This document shows, piece by piece, positions 8,098 to 14,972 of a stretch of 23,870 bases of DNA. A model generated the notes under the pieces. The model ran no database searches. It had not been told where the DNA came from and saw only the letters and a program-made list of their open reading frames with translations. Position numbers and translations under genes: made by a program. The stretch comes from a virus: positions 1 to 23,870 of the IMG/VR virus record IMGVR_UViG_3300011113_000744, one strand, 5' to 3'. Every line of letters starts with the position of its first letter. The stretch's first letter is position 1.

Positions 8098-8868
8098 TTA
8101 AAACGGCTCAATTCCTAACTCGTCAACCACTTGCTTCGCCTTAATCTTTATTCTACTAAGAGCATTATCCACGCCCTTTATGTTGACTTTTTTGCCGTCT
8201 CCATTTCTATTGAGTTTATCGGCAATTTCCTCATAGCTAAACCTCTGTGCATATAAAGCCAACACCTTTTTTTCAAAGTCTGACAAATGCTCCATAAGAT
8301 GAGAAATTATAGAGCGAAATATTTCTTGATTTTCACTTGCAATTGACTGTGGAGTTTCTTCAGAGTTCATTAAAGAACTCATATCAAAACTTTCTTCGTC
8401 TTCTGAAGCAAGAGCATTAAAACTTACAGATGTATTTAAAGCTGCTTTTTTATTCTGAAAACTGCATTTTAATAATGTAGACAGATGTCTCTTTACGCAT
8501 AACGCTGCAAATTTTTCAAAACCTACAAAATCATCTCCAATAATTCTACTTACATCAAAATCCGATATTGCCTTAAACCTTACCGCATACAAAGCTTCTT
8601 GGTATAAGTCAGAACTTTCATATCCAGGTATATTAAATTTTCCCACTATTCTTTTAATAAGCGGATCTATCTTTTCAATAATTTCATTGAAGATAATGTC
8701 TTGCCCTTGCTTGGTGCTTTCTTTCTGAAGCTTTATAACCATTTCTGCGATTGAGCCAGGCCTTGCTACGCTTGGTTTTTTAACAGCATCAACCTTATCA
8801 GCTTTCTTTGAAACAGACTTCTTAGTAGAAGTCTTTTTTATTTTTTTATTTACTTTCTTTTTTGACAT
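8098..8868 (-). CDS. Phage-encoded sigma-70 family factor (SigH-like)
   Basis: A 256-residue protein. Residues 62-134 match sigma region 2: IDPLIKRIVGKF, then the region 2.1/2.2 core YESSDLYQEALYAVRFKAI, FD, and FEKFAALCVKRHLSTLLK as region 2.3/2.4. The following LNTSVSFNALASEDEE matches the LNxxVSLDxP linker of SigH. Residues 185-247 are region 4, with a helix-turn-helix FSYEEIADKL...VDNALSRIKIK. Region 3 is absent, as in group 4-like and SigH-type factors. The first 35 residues are an unusual Lys/Ser-rich extension. The protein would redirect host RNA polymerase to phage promoters, probably late ones. It lies between the clamp loader and clamp genes; the acidic-hydrophobic C-terminus DELGIEPF could be a clamp-contacting tail (inference). 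The start overlaps the preceding gene by 23 bases. Confidence 0.88.
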   Translation of the reverse strand: MSKKKVNKKIKKTSTKKSVSKKADKVDAVKKPSVARPGSIAEMVIKLQKESTKQGQDIIFNEIIEKIDPLIKRIVGKFNIPGYESSDLYQEALYAVRFKAISDFDVSRIIGDDFVGFEKFAALCVKRHLSTLLKCSFQNKKAALNTSVSFNALASEDEESFDMSSLMNSEETPQSIASENQEIFRSIISHLMEHLSDFEKKVLALYAQRFSYEEIADKLNRNGDGKKVNIKGVDNALSRIKIKAKQVVDELGIEPF

Positions 8869-9976
8869 GATTTTTATGGTATGATATAATAGATTTTACA
8901 ACGAAAGTTTCAAATGCTAATGCTGGTATAATTCCCTGTGACATTTCTTCTCTAGCTTCTTTAATAAAACCAACAATTTCAATTAAGCTTTCAATACTTA
9001 TTTTCGACAAAATTTGCTTTATATAAAATTTAGTTTTAGGATTAATGTCAATAATGTCATTTGTATTTGGACAAGTTTTAGCAAGAAGTATATATCTTAT
9101 AATTCTAGCCATGTTTTTTAAATTGTTTTCATAAGTAATTCCGTCATTTGCTAACCTCAATGACTTTTCAATGCATCCAGCAGCATCTTTCTTGATAATG
9201 CAATTAAATATTTCAACAAACTGATCTTCATCAACTATCATAAGATATTTTTTAACTTCATCTTTTGATATATGACCATCAGAACAAGTAATAATTTTCT
9301 CCAAAAGCTGCAAAGACTTTCTTACACATCCATCACTATGATCAGCAATAATTGCTAAAGCATCTTGGTCAGCTTTTTGACTTTCCAGAGAACAAATTTT
9401 TGCTAAATGAGAAGATATCATTTGGTTAGAAACAGGTTTAAAAACAAAGTCAATACATCTGTTGATAATAGTTTCTTTTAACTTGTCAACTTCTGTAGTG
9501 CAAAAAATAAATATAGTATGACTTGGTGGCTCTTCTATCATCTTTAAAGCAGCCTCAATAGCCTGACCAGTGAGACCGTGAGCTTCATCAATAATGACAA
9601 ATCTTTTTCTGCACTCAAATGGTGCGTATTTGATTTCCTGCCGTAAGTTTCTTATGTCATCAATGCTTCTGTTTGACGCAGCATCAATTTCTCTAATGTC
9701 GTTACACATGCCCTCTACAATCTTTAAAGACAAGCTGCCGTCTTTCATGTCTGGCGTTAAAGATTGACCAGATTCATTATTAACAGCTGCCGCTATAATT
9801 CTGGCAATAGTCGTCTTACCTGTACCGGAAGATCCAGTAAACAGATATGCATGATGAAGCATATTTTTATTTATTGCATTTTTAAAATACGCTTTAACAT
9901 GATCCTGCCCAACCACATCATCAAGCAGTTTGGGTCTGTACTTGTTCGCTAAGCTCGTCTTGTTTACGTATGACAT
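8846..9976 (-). CDS. dnaX: DnaX-like AAA+ clamp loader ATPase
   Basis: With the ATG at 9976 it has 376 residues. The N-terminus has the conserved NKYRPKLLDDVVGQ of clamp loaders; Walker A is GSSGTGKT (48-55), Walker B is VIIDEAHGLT, sensor 1 is FIFCTTE, the arginine-finger region is IINRCIDF (SRC-like), and sensor 2 is in GCVRKSLQLL. The segment REIDAASN with DDIRNL is diagnostic of DnaX. The four-Cys zinc module that normally precedes it is missing: only one Cys (GMCNDIREID) remains. The C-terminal 130 residues form the helical collar. It would load the clamp encoded nearby. A GTG at 10000 is the longest alternative start but adds unconserved residues and has no SD. It overlaps the dNMP kinase gene by 56 bases, unusually long. 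Confidence 0.93.
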   Translation of the reverse strand: MSYVNKTSLANKYRPKLLDDVVGQDHVKAYFKNAINKNMLHHAYLFTGSSGTGKTTIARIIAAAVNNESGQSLTPDMKDGSLSLKIVEGMCNDIREIDAASNRSIDDIRNLRQEIKYAPFECRKRFVIIDEAHGLTGQAIEAALKMIEEPPSHTIFIFCTTEVDKLKETIINRCIDFVFKPVSNQMISSHLAKICSLESQKADQDALAIIADHSDGCVRKSLQLLEKIITCSDGHISKDEVKKYLMIVDEDQFVEIFNCIIKKDAAGCIEKSLRLANDGITYENNLKNMARIIRYILLAKTCPNTNDIIDINPKTKFYIKQILSKISIESLIEIVGFIKEAREEMSQGIIPALAFETFVVKSIISYHKNHVKKESK

Positions 9977-10727
9977 ATTCAAAGTACTTTCTTGTTGCAC
10001 GAAAAGCTATATCATTTTTCGACATAATATCTACGTCTGGAATGCTGTAAAAATGAGGGTATCCCGTGAATAAACTTAAATCTAAACCGTTCTCACTTTT
10101 ATGAGAACCGCCCTGCCCCCACATTCTCTGGAGGTGAACTATCATGGCATCTTCTTTCATCAAAGCAGATGCCTCATTATTAAATCTTAAATCGTCTACA
10201 AATATAACATCTGCGTCTGATTTTTTAACTTTATTAATCAAGCAATCGATCCATATTGACTGTGAAAAATAATTTCTAAATATGTCAGTACCTAAGACTT
10301 GCATAATTTCCCTAGATGTCATAGATCCAGATTTTTCAGATCCGTATGCACCCCTAATGCTATCTGGCATATTCTCCCATACATATTGAGTTACAGAATT
10401 CTTCTGCTCGTCAGTACCGTACACGCTATTTTGATCAAGATTCAGCACATTAACACAAAACTCTTTAATAGGTCCAGCAAAACTTAAAGTTTCAACATTT
10501 GGGTCTCGCTTTAACTTTGCTTCGGTGTAATTCCGCCCATTATCTGTAATGTACACTTTTTGTGAGGCATCTCTAGGCACCTGCGCTAGCATTCTATTGT
10601 CAAATGAACCAGCTAACCTGTCGTTGGTGATTAATCCATCGACTCTTGCTATGAGATAAGTTAAGTAGCGACAAAGGCTACTTTTGCCGGAATTTTTACA
10701 TCCAGCAATCGCAATAACCGCCTTCAT
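9921..10727 (-). CDS. Deoxynucleoside monophosphate kinase (T4 gp1-like)
   Basis: A 268-residue P-loop kinase. The N-terminus MKAVIAIAGCKNSGKSS gives Walker A at residues 9-16; SREIMQVLGTDIFR is the motif typical of phage dNMP kinases (R-x-x-x-Q-x-x-G-T-D), and VIFVDDLRFNNEA is the strand plus D-D-x-R of the substrate site. The enzyme phosphorylates deoxynucleoside monophosphates to diphosphates, supplying dNTPs, sometimes including modified bases, to the phage replisome. Length suits the family (T4 gp1 is 241 residues). AAGGTG precedes the ATG, which follows the stop of the preceding gene by six bases. The 3' end overlaps the clamp-loader gene, linking nucleotide supply to replication. Confidence 0.9.
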   Translation of the reverse strand: MKAVIAIAGCKNSGKSSLCRYLTYLIARVDGLITNDRLAGSFDNRMLAQVPRDASQKVYITDNGRNYTEAKLKRDPNVETLSFAGPIKEFCVNVLNLDQNSVYGTDEQKNSVTQYVWENMPDSIRGAYGSEKSGSMTSREIMQVLGTDIFRNYFSQSIWIDCLINKVKKSDADVIFVDDLRFNNEASALMKEDAMIVHLQRMWGQGGSHKSENGLDLSLFTGYPHFYSIPDVDIMSKNDIAFRATRKYFEYVIRKQDELSEQVQTQTA

Positions 10728-10733
10728 TTTATT

Positions 10734-11132
10734 TTACACCTTCTTAAAGAAAAGTACAGCCTTGCCATTCAAGTTAGGATCGTCTACTACAGCAATCTCT
10801 GCGTTCTTGTGATTTTTGGCATACCAAGACTTGCCATTTCTATTACCAAGAAGTATTTTTGCAGACTTGGTTTCTACCTTGGAACCATCGTCTGGATTGA
10901 AGAAAAAGTGCACGCTTCCTCTTACTTTTCCACCATAAAGAAGATCATTTGAATCATTAGACTGAGGTAAAAAACACTCCCAGTTACGATCTCTTTCAGC
11001 AGAAGTAAGGGCATTGTCTGTATTCAAGGAGTCCAAAACCTCCATAGCCTTTTTGGATGCCTCAGGAACTGTCTTAAAACGCCCCTGAATGCTGGCCTGA
11101 CCATATTCATCTCTCATCCATACTTCAATCAT
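10734..11132 (-). CDS. Hypothetical protein
   Basis: A 132-residue protein of unknown family with mixed alpha/beta character. The sequence includes VHFFFNPDDGSKV and NLNGKAVLFFKKV, which look like beta strands, and a basic loop LLGNRNGKSWYAKNHKN. The start at 11132 has an excellent SD (GGAGGTAA) formed by the end of the preceding gene. Codon use is richer in G and C than in the neighbouring unknowns, like the 12510-12764 and 14344-14670 genes, which hints at strong expression. It precedes the dNMP kinase by six bases. No catalytic motif can be named. Confidence 0.8.
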   Translation of the reverse strand: MIEVWMRDEYGQASIQGRFKTVPEASKKAMEVLDSLNTDNALTSAERDRNWECFLPQSNDSNDLLYGGKVRGSVHFFFNPDDGSKVETKSAKILLGNRNGKSWYAKNHKNAEIAVVDDPNLNGKAVLFFKKV

Positions 11133-11134
11133 TG

Positions 11135-11563
11135 TTACCTCCAGTTGTGGTGTGTATTAAGTATATCGGGTATATCTGGATTAGTTTCGTAGTCAACTCC
11201 AAAATTTAGCACCATAGATTTAGAATCATGCAAATCATAACCTCTAGCAACAATTCTGTCTTTCCATTCCATACATGAAAGCATAGAGGCCACTACTAGC
11301 GCTTGAGATTTTTCATCCATGCTTGACCATGAATCAAAATTTATTATAACAGCTAAGTCCGCCTCCAAAAGTTCATTAACTGGATCTGCTATAAAAACAA
11401 AATGCCATATCTTATTACCTTCCTTGGGTGGTCTTGCATTCAATATTCCAATAAATCTTAAACGCTCATATGGGATTTTTCCAAACTTATCCTCATATTT
11501 ATTGATTAAAGAAATAGCCATACTCTTTGCATCTGCCATCTCAATCCATTCACATTTTGCCAT
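11135..11563 (-). CDS. Phage metallopeptidase-like protein lacking HExxH
   Basis: A 142-residue protein whose layout resembles the phage putative metallopeptidase family (PF18894-like): an N-terminal helix, GILNARPPKEGNKIWHFVF, an acidic strand L-E-A-D-L-A-V-I-I-N-x-D-x-W (67-79), a D-E-x-x-x-A-L-V helix (83-90), and a C-terminal D-x-x-x-F-G segment. In that family the helix carries HELxH or HExxH; here the position reads ASMLSCMEW (92-100), so no zinc-binding His pair remains. If the assignment is right the protein is a catalytically dead relative. It has an AGGAGT SD and its start lies inside the previous gene. The family assignment is by eye and moderate. Confidence 0.75.
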   Translation of the reverse strand: MAKCEWIEMADAKSMAISLINKYEDKFGKIPYERLRFIGILNARPPKEGNKIWHFVFIADPVNELLEADLAVIINFDSWSSMDEKSQALVVASMLSCMEWKDRIVARGYDLHDSKSMVLNFGVDYETNPDIPDILNTHHNWR

Positions 11564-12458
11564 AACACATACTCCTGTATACTTTATAAACTTCTTTATC
11601 TGAACATCTTTTTAATTCATGATTACCATAAGAAATTTCAGAAATTAATTCATTGATTACTTTTTTAGTATCTGCAACTTTACTTTTTATAGTTCTTTTA
11701 TTATCAATAAAATTTTTGTGTATCATCATAGAGCCGTTTACTGAAGACATTATATTATCTTTTTCTAAATGAAATAACATTAACAAAAGCATCATGTCAT
11801 CAAACATAGAAAAACAAGATCCAAGTTTATCAATATTTAAATTCATATTTGCTTCAAAATCTTTTTGAGAACCGAGTATATATTTTTTTATAAAACTGTT
11901 ATCTAGTTTTTTTTCATTTATTAAATGACCATAAACTTTAATAAAATCTTTTTCAAAACTTGATATTTTGTAATTTAAGTCATAAAAATCAAATAGTCTT
12001 TTTCGTGAAACTTGAGTCAATACTTCTTGACCCCCTGATAAAGATAATTCCCAAAATAGATACTGAATATAGAAATGTTGATTTTTAGAATTTTTAATTA
12101 CTTCCATATTCCATATTTGATCAGCAATTTCTAGCTGATTTTTAAATTCAAACATGTGCAAAAATACATGAGAGAATATGGAAATCCCATTCATTTTGTA
12201 AGCAGACAGTATATTTCTAACCTTGGCAAAAAAGTACAAATTATTTCTTTCTTGCTCTGAAAAAACATTATTATTTATGATGTTAATTTTTTTATATAAA
12301 ATATATTCTTCATCTGTATTTTTATATGACGCTAAATTTTTGATGAATTCATTTTCAATACTTCCATAAAACAAACTTGCCAATTCTATTTGGTCAAATT
12401 TGCAAGAAATAGCCTTACGAATGTCTTTGTGTATAGAATGTGCTTTAAATAAAAACAT
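11550..12458 (-). CDS. Hypothetical helical protein whose start codon lies in a terminator stem
   Basis: A 302-residue, largely helical protein rich in Lys, Asn, Ile and Phe, with no motif I recognise. The first possible ATG (12458) is the last triplet of the 3' arm of the 14-bp hairpin at 12456-12488. Upstream in frame comes a TAG in the hairpin loop, so no conventional start lies further upstream. The next ATG is near residue 91, so translation either begins at this occluded ATG or at a non-ATG codon downstream. No SD is visible outside the stem. Base composition is more AT-rich than the gene on the other side of the terminator. Reading frame is long and clean, so the gene itself is likely real; the start is uncertain. 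Confidence 0.72.
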   Translation of the reverse strand: MFLFKAHSIHKDIRKAISCKFDQIELASLFYGSIENEFIKNLASYKNTDEEYILYKKINIINNNVFSEQERNNLYFFAKVRNILSAYKMNGISIFSHVFLHMFEFKNQLEIADQIWNMEVIKNSKNQHFYIQYLFWELSLSGGQEVLTQVSRKRLFDFYDLNYKISSFEKDFIKVYGHLINEKKLDNSFIKKYILGSQKDFEANMNLNIDKLGSCFSMFDDMMLLLMLFHLEKDNIMSSVNGSMMIHKNFIDNKRTIKSKVADTKKVINELISEISYGNHELKRCSDKEVYKVYRSMCYGKM

Positions 12459-12488
12459 AGTGGGAGAGGACTAGCCTCTCCCACTATG
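12456..12488 (-). terminator. Intrinsic terminator between DUF3892-like gene and next gene
   Basis: A perfect 14-bp stem (left arm 12456-12469, right arm 12475-12488) with a five-base loop. On the minus strand it is GC-rich and is followed directly by TTTTTATTT, the classic Rho-independent layout. It lies 22 bases after the stop of the 12510-12764 gene. No U-tract follows on the plus strand, so it is one-directional. It is the strongest terminator signal I noticed in the window and divides the gene string into two transcription units unless it is read through. Confidence 0.92.
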
Positions 12489-12509
12489 TCGGCAAAAGCA
12501 CCTAAACAA

Positions 12510-12764
12510 TCAGCGACGACGGCCAGCTGCGACCGGACGACGTGTCTCGCTTCGATTGGAAACTACAGTTGGCAAACTGTAAAGATTGCGAGAAGTGCTG
12601 CTGGTGATATACTCACCCTGTGGGCTACGCGCAACGCGAACACCCTTGATCTTGCCAGCCTTAGCAAGGCGGACTGCCTCGCGACGAGAAACCTGGCCAA
12701 CTCCAGTAATCATGTAACCGACAGTGTGGCGCTTCGTTGAAACAACTCTCTTATAAATCATCAT
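12510..12764 (-). CDS. Small DUF3892-like protein, probably highly expressed
   Basis: An 84-residue basic protein. After a short beta-like start, the core VGYMITGVGQVSRREAVRLA, then KAGKIKGVRVARSPQGEYI followed by LYSLP, matches the DUF3892 pattern (strand, S-R-x-E-A helix, G-x-I-x-G-V turn, G-x-Y, L-P). The tail is Arg-rich (RRPVAAGRRR). The start at 12764 is chosen for its perfect SD (AAAAGGAGA, eight-base spacing); a second ATG follows at once. A strong terminator ends the gene and codons are richer in G/C than most neighbours, all pointing to high output. DUF3892 proteins have no settled function; the basic tail may suggest nucleic-acid binding. Confidence 0.85.
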   Translation of the reverse strand: MMIYKRVVSTKRHTVGYMITGVGQVSRREAVRLAKAGKIKGVRVARSPQGEYITSSTSRNLYSLPTVVSNRSETRRPVAAGRRR

Positions 12765-12771
12765 AGCTTTT

Positions 12772-12778
12772 TCTCCTT
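12772..12778 (-). promoter_or_regulatory. Strong ribosome binding site of the DUF3892-like gene
   Basis: On the minus strand the sequence reads AAGGAGA, with eight bases between GGAG and the ATG at 12764. An almost identical AAGGAGAAAAA leader precedes the gene at 14670, suggesting both small genes are translated at high level. Confidence 0.8.
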
Positions 12779-12792
12779 TTAATTAGCTTTCT

Positions 12793-12807
12793 CTCCGTCA
12801 ATCGGAG
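12793..12807 (-). other. Small hairpin around the stop codon upstream of the DUF3892-like gene
   Basis: A five-bp stem (CTCCG with CGGAG) and five-base loop that contains the first two bases of the TGA stop of the 12798-13304 gene; the last base, 12798, also lies in the loop edge. No U-tract follows, so it is not a terminator. It might be an RNA processing or stability element just upstream of a strongly translated gene. It could also be chance. Confidence 0.35.
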
Positions 12808-13304
12808 TCTAAAGTGTTATCGTCAAAATGCTTTCTCATCATGAGATCATGCAGCTTTTTTTGCATAATATTTATGCACTCTTCTGACTGCATTTCTTTA
12901 AGCACTTTCTTGTTAAAAACTTCTTTGGCATTTAGAACAGACTCAAAAATGCCTTCATCAAGCAATAGTTTTTTAAAAGACTTATTCTCTATTGCATCTA
13001 CAATAAACAAAAGCTCTTCTTCAGTGTAGTGATTTTCCAGATAAATCTCAATGCTTTGAATCAAATCCAACACATAGTCGGAAATTATTCGATCCTTCCT
13101 GTCAGCCATATGTTCGATTATTGAATCTACCCATGCTGACACCACAATAGCACTATTATGCTGATCCATTTCATCACTAGAGCCACTAGTAATCGTAGAG
13201 GTCTGCAGATACATGTCTCTCATGCGATTTGGCTCAAGACTATTGGTAGCTGATTTCAGAATAACATCAGCTAACCTGTGGGCAATTTTACGTGAATGTT
13301 TCAC
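12798..13304 (-). CDS. Hypothetical helical protein (GTG start)
   Basis: A 168-residue helical protein I do not recognise. It starts with GTG directly after the TAA of the preceding gene (TAAGTG), with a GGAAAG sequence upstream serving as SD. The middle part (YTEEELLFIVDAIENKSFKK) faintly recalls DUF2059-type helices, but this is too short to assign. The C-terminal end, rich in Asp, is preceded by a Met/Lys/His-rich segment (LHDLMMRKHFDDN). No signal peptide, so it is probably cytoplasmic. Confidence 0.75.
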   Translation of the reverse strand: MKHSRKIAHRLADVILKSATNSLEPNRMRDMYLQTSTITSGSSDEMDQHNSAIVVSAWVDSIIEHMADRKDRIISDYVLDLIQSIEIYLENHYTEEELLFIVDAIENKSFKKLLLDEGIFESVLNAKEVFNKKVLKEMQSEECINIMQKKLHDLMMRKHFDDNTLDSD

Positions 13305-13643
13305 TTAAAACTTTCCAGTGTAGCCAGACGCAATACCAGCAATATAGCACCAATCACGCACAGAAATCTTACTCTTGTGCTTAAGCACCGAAAGCATGCT
13401 GTTTCTGGACTTGCATGGCCAACTATAAGGCTGCATTAGTCCATTAACAACAAATCTGTCAGCAACCGCGATGCACATGTCATAATTCAACTTGTGCTCT
13501 TTGGAAAACTTACTCACATCTAGAGATGCCTTAGAAAGAAAATGATGCATCATTAATATGCCAACATGTCCTTCAAAATCAGAACCTCTTAAATCGCCTA
13601 TCTCACAACCATGAACAAACTTACTAATGTCTTCAGGATTCAT
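13305..13643 (-). CDS. Hypothetical protein
   Basis: A 112-residue protein of unknown family. It is moderately rich in Cys, His and Trp (VHGCEIGD, MMHHFLSK, PYSWPCKSR, VRDWCYIAG). No regular metal-binding spacing is evident. It follows the phosphoesterase-like gene by 12 bases and abuts the GTG-start gene. The reading frame fills the space between two clear neighbours, which supports it being real. Confidence 0.75.
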   Translation of the reverse strand: MNPEDISKFVHGCEIGDLRGSDFEGHVGILMMHHFLSKASLDVSKFSKEHKLNYDMCIAVADRFVVNGLMQPYSWPCKSRNSMLSVLKHKSKISVRDWCYIAGIASGYTGKF

Positions 13644-13655
13644 ATCCTTACTCCG

Positions 13656-14303
13656 TCAAATCTGCACCGTCGTGTAGTTCCCAACATGGGACCTATTAGC
13701 ACACACGACAAGGTGACTTGTTGCGTTCTGTATTACATTATCCTCAACCAGCTGTCCAAATGCATGAATCTTTAAATTTTTTAGAGACTGCACTTTTTTA
13801 TTCAAGTAAATATCCCCCTGCTCAGATATATCATTACAATTTTTATGCATGTAACAATGATTCCACGTGATTAAAATATCAGTTTCTTCAGGTATGCTAT
13901 CAACAGCAGCTAAGTAAAGATCTATATCTCTAGACTTGAATGCATTTGGCTCCATGTTTGAAAAGTGAATAGGAACCCAAGGCATTGAGTAAACTTTAAG
14001 ACCCTTATAGGTCATTAATTCGTCTTGCAAATAGTTTGCTCTCATATAGTAATTAGCATTTGATCCATAAAACTTTGCCAAATGATCATTTGGACCACCG
14101 CCAAAAATAAAACAAGTGTTTGGATAGCGGTCCATCCATTTATTTAGATGGTCCTCTATCCAATCCACTTGATTTGTAATGTTCCAAGTCAGTAACTCTT
14201 TGTCATAAATAGGCAAAAAGTTTCCGCAGCAAATTAAACAATCTAGATTTTCTTTTAAATCAAAAAGACCGTCACATAAGTCTGTACAAAATCCTATTTT
14301 CAT
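13656..14303 (-). CDS. Metallophosphoesterase-like protein with degenerate active site
   Basis: A 215-residue protein with the strand/motif order of calcineurin-like phosphoesterases: MKIGFCTDLCDG (motif I, D8 but C10 in place of His), LICCGNFLP (motif II, usual GD replaced by G27-N28), FIFGGGPNDH (motif III, GNHD replaced, 67-74), VYSMPWVP (the vxvyGxPw strand), DILITWNHC (motif IV, TH replaced by TWNH, 142-150), and IHAFGQLVED (GHxH replaced by GQLVE). The order and spacing are right while most metal ligands are substituted, so it is probably a non-catalytic or repurposed relative. It follows the small gene at 14344 by 40 bases, with a weak GGA as SD. Substrate or partner is unknown. Confidence 0.8.
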   Translation of the reverse strand: MKIGFCTDLCDGLFDLKENLDCLICCGNFLPIYDKELLTWNITNQVDWIEDHLNKWMDRYPNTCFIFGGGPNDHLAKFYGSNANYYMRANYLQDELMTYKGLKVYSMPWVPIHFSNMEPNAFKSRDIDLYLAAVDSIPEETDILITWNHCYMHKNCNDISEQGDIYLNKKVQSLKNLKIHAFGQLVEDNVIQNATSHLVVCANRSHVGNYTTVQI

Positions 14304-14343
14304 TTAAAAATTCCAACATAGCTACTGACTCTTACCAATCCTT

Positions 14344-14670
14344 TCAATCAGCGGGCTGAGCACTCATCACAACACCTTCAACTGAAGTTGCTGCAGAATC
14401 TGCCTGCTTCTTTTGAGCAGCTGCCTGACGCTCAGCAATCTGCTTCTTCATTTCGTCAGAGAACTTCTTAAGTTCTTCTTCGTACTTTTCAAAAGCTTCC
14501 TCTAAGGACACAGCAGGTATAACAAATCTAACCTCTGACTGACCAAAATTGGTAACCATCTGTGCAACACCGAAATAGGAAAATTCTAAAGAATCACTGT
14601 CTCCAGCCTTTTCGATGTGCTCAATCTTGATGCCCTCATCATTAACGTATGCCTGTAACTTTCTAATCAT
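14344..14670 (-). CDS. Small coiled-coil protein, strong RBS
   Basis: A 108-residue protein: an N-terminal beta-like part (residues 1-48, with LEFSYFGVAQMV), then a charged helix from about 52 to 90 (SLEEAFEKYEEELKKFSDEM and an Ala/Gln/Lys-rich continuation) likely to form a coiled coil, and an Ala-rich tail. The ATG at 14670 is eight bases or less from AAGGAG and overlaps the preceding TGA (ATGA). GC-richer codons than neighbours suggest strong expression, perhaps a structural or abundant accessory protein. The family is not recognised. Confidence 0.8.
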   Translation of the reverse strand: MIRKLQAYVNDEGIKIEHIEKAGDSDSLEFSYFGVAQMVTNFGQSEVRFVIPAVSLEEAFEKYEEELKKFSDEMKKQIAERQAAAQKKQADSAATSVEGVVMSAQPAD

Positions 14671-14972
14671 TTTTTCTCCTTAAGCTTAAAATTGTTTATA
14701 AACTCACTAACTATATCGACTGATTCCTTTTCATTCGATTGCTTGACTATTATTTGATACTTAAATCTCTTACTCCTAACAAGATAGTTTCTGTTATAAA
14801 TAACATTCGCATCTTTTAATAAATTATCGACAGTATGACTATCAGTCTCTGACACATAAAATATTGTGTTCTTTTTTACCAACTGAGCATAACTAACATG
14901 TTGCAAAACTTCCGTGATATCTATGTTTGATTTTTTTAAGTATACTCTTTTTATTTTTCTTTTTCTGCCCAT
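14667..14972 (-). CDS. Hypothetical small basic protein
   Basis: A 101-residue protein with a very basic N-terminus (MGRKRKIKRVYLKK) and alternating beta-like and helical segments. Nothing identifies its family. It starts inside the end of the glycosyltransferase gene and ends in an ATGA junction with the next gene; its 3' end provides the strong SD for that gene. A nucleic-acid-binding role is possible from the charge alone. Confidence 0.72.
   Translation of the reverse strand: MGRKRKIKRVYLKKSNIDITEVLQHVSYAQLVKKNTIFYVSETDSHTVDNLLKDANVIYNRNYLVRSKRFKYQIIVKQSNEKESVDIVSEFINNFKLKEKK

Noticed and set aside
8815-8851. Plus-strand hairpin (8-bp stem, TAGT loop) followed by a T-rich tract, like an intrinsic terminator
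   Set aside because: It lies in the Lys-codon-rich N-terminus of the sigma gene, where AAG/AAA codons make T-tracts on the plus strand; the stem is AT-rich and there is no plus-strand gene to end.
12486-12740. Plus-strand open frame of 84 codons
   Set aside because: It mirrors the DUF3892-like gene on the minus strand, which has a strong SD, terminator and domain match; the plus frame has none.
12798-13304. DUF2059-like helix pair
   Set aside because: Only about 20 residues look similar, and the protein lacks a signal peptide, which DUF2059 proteins usually have.
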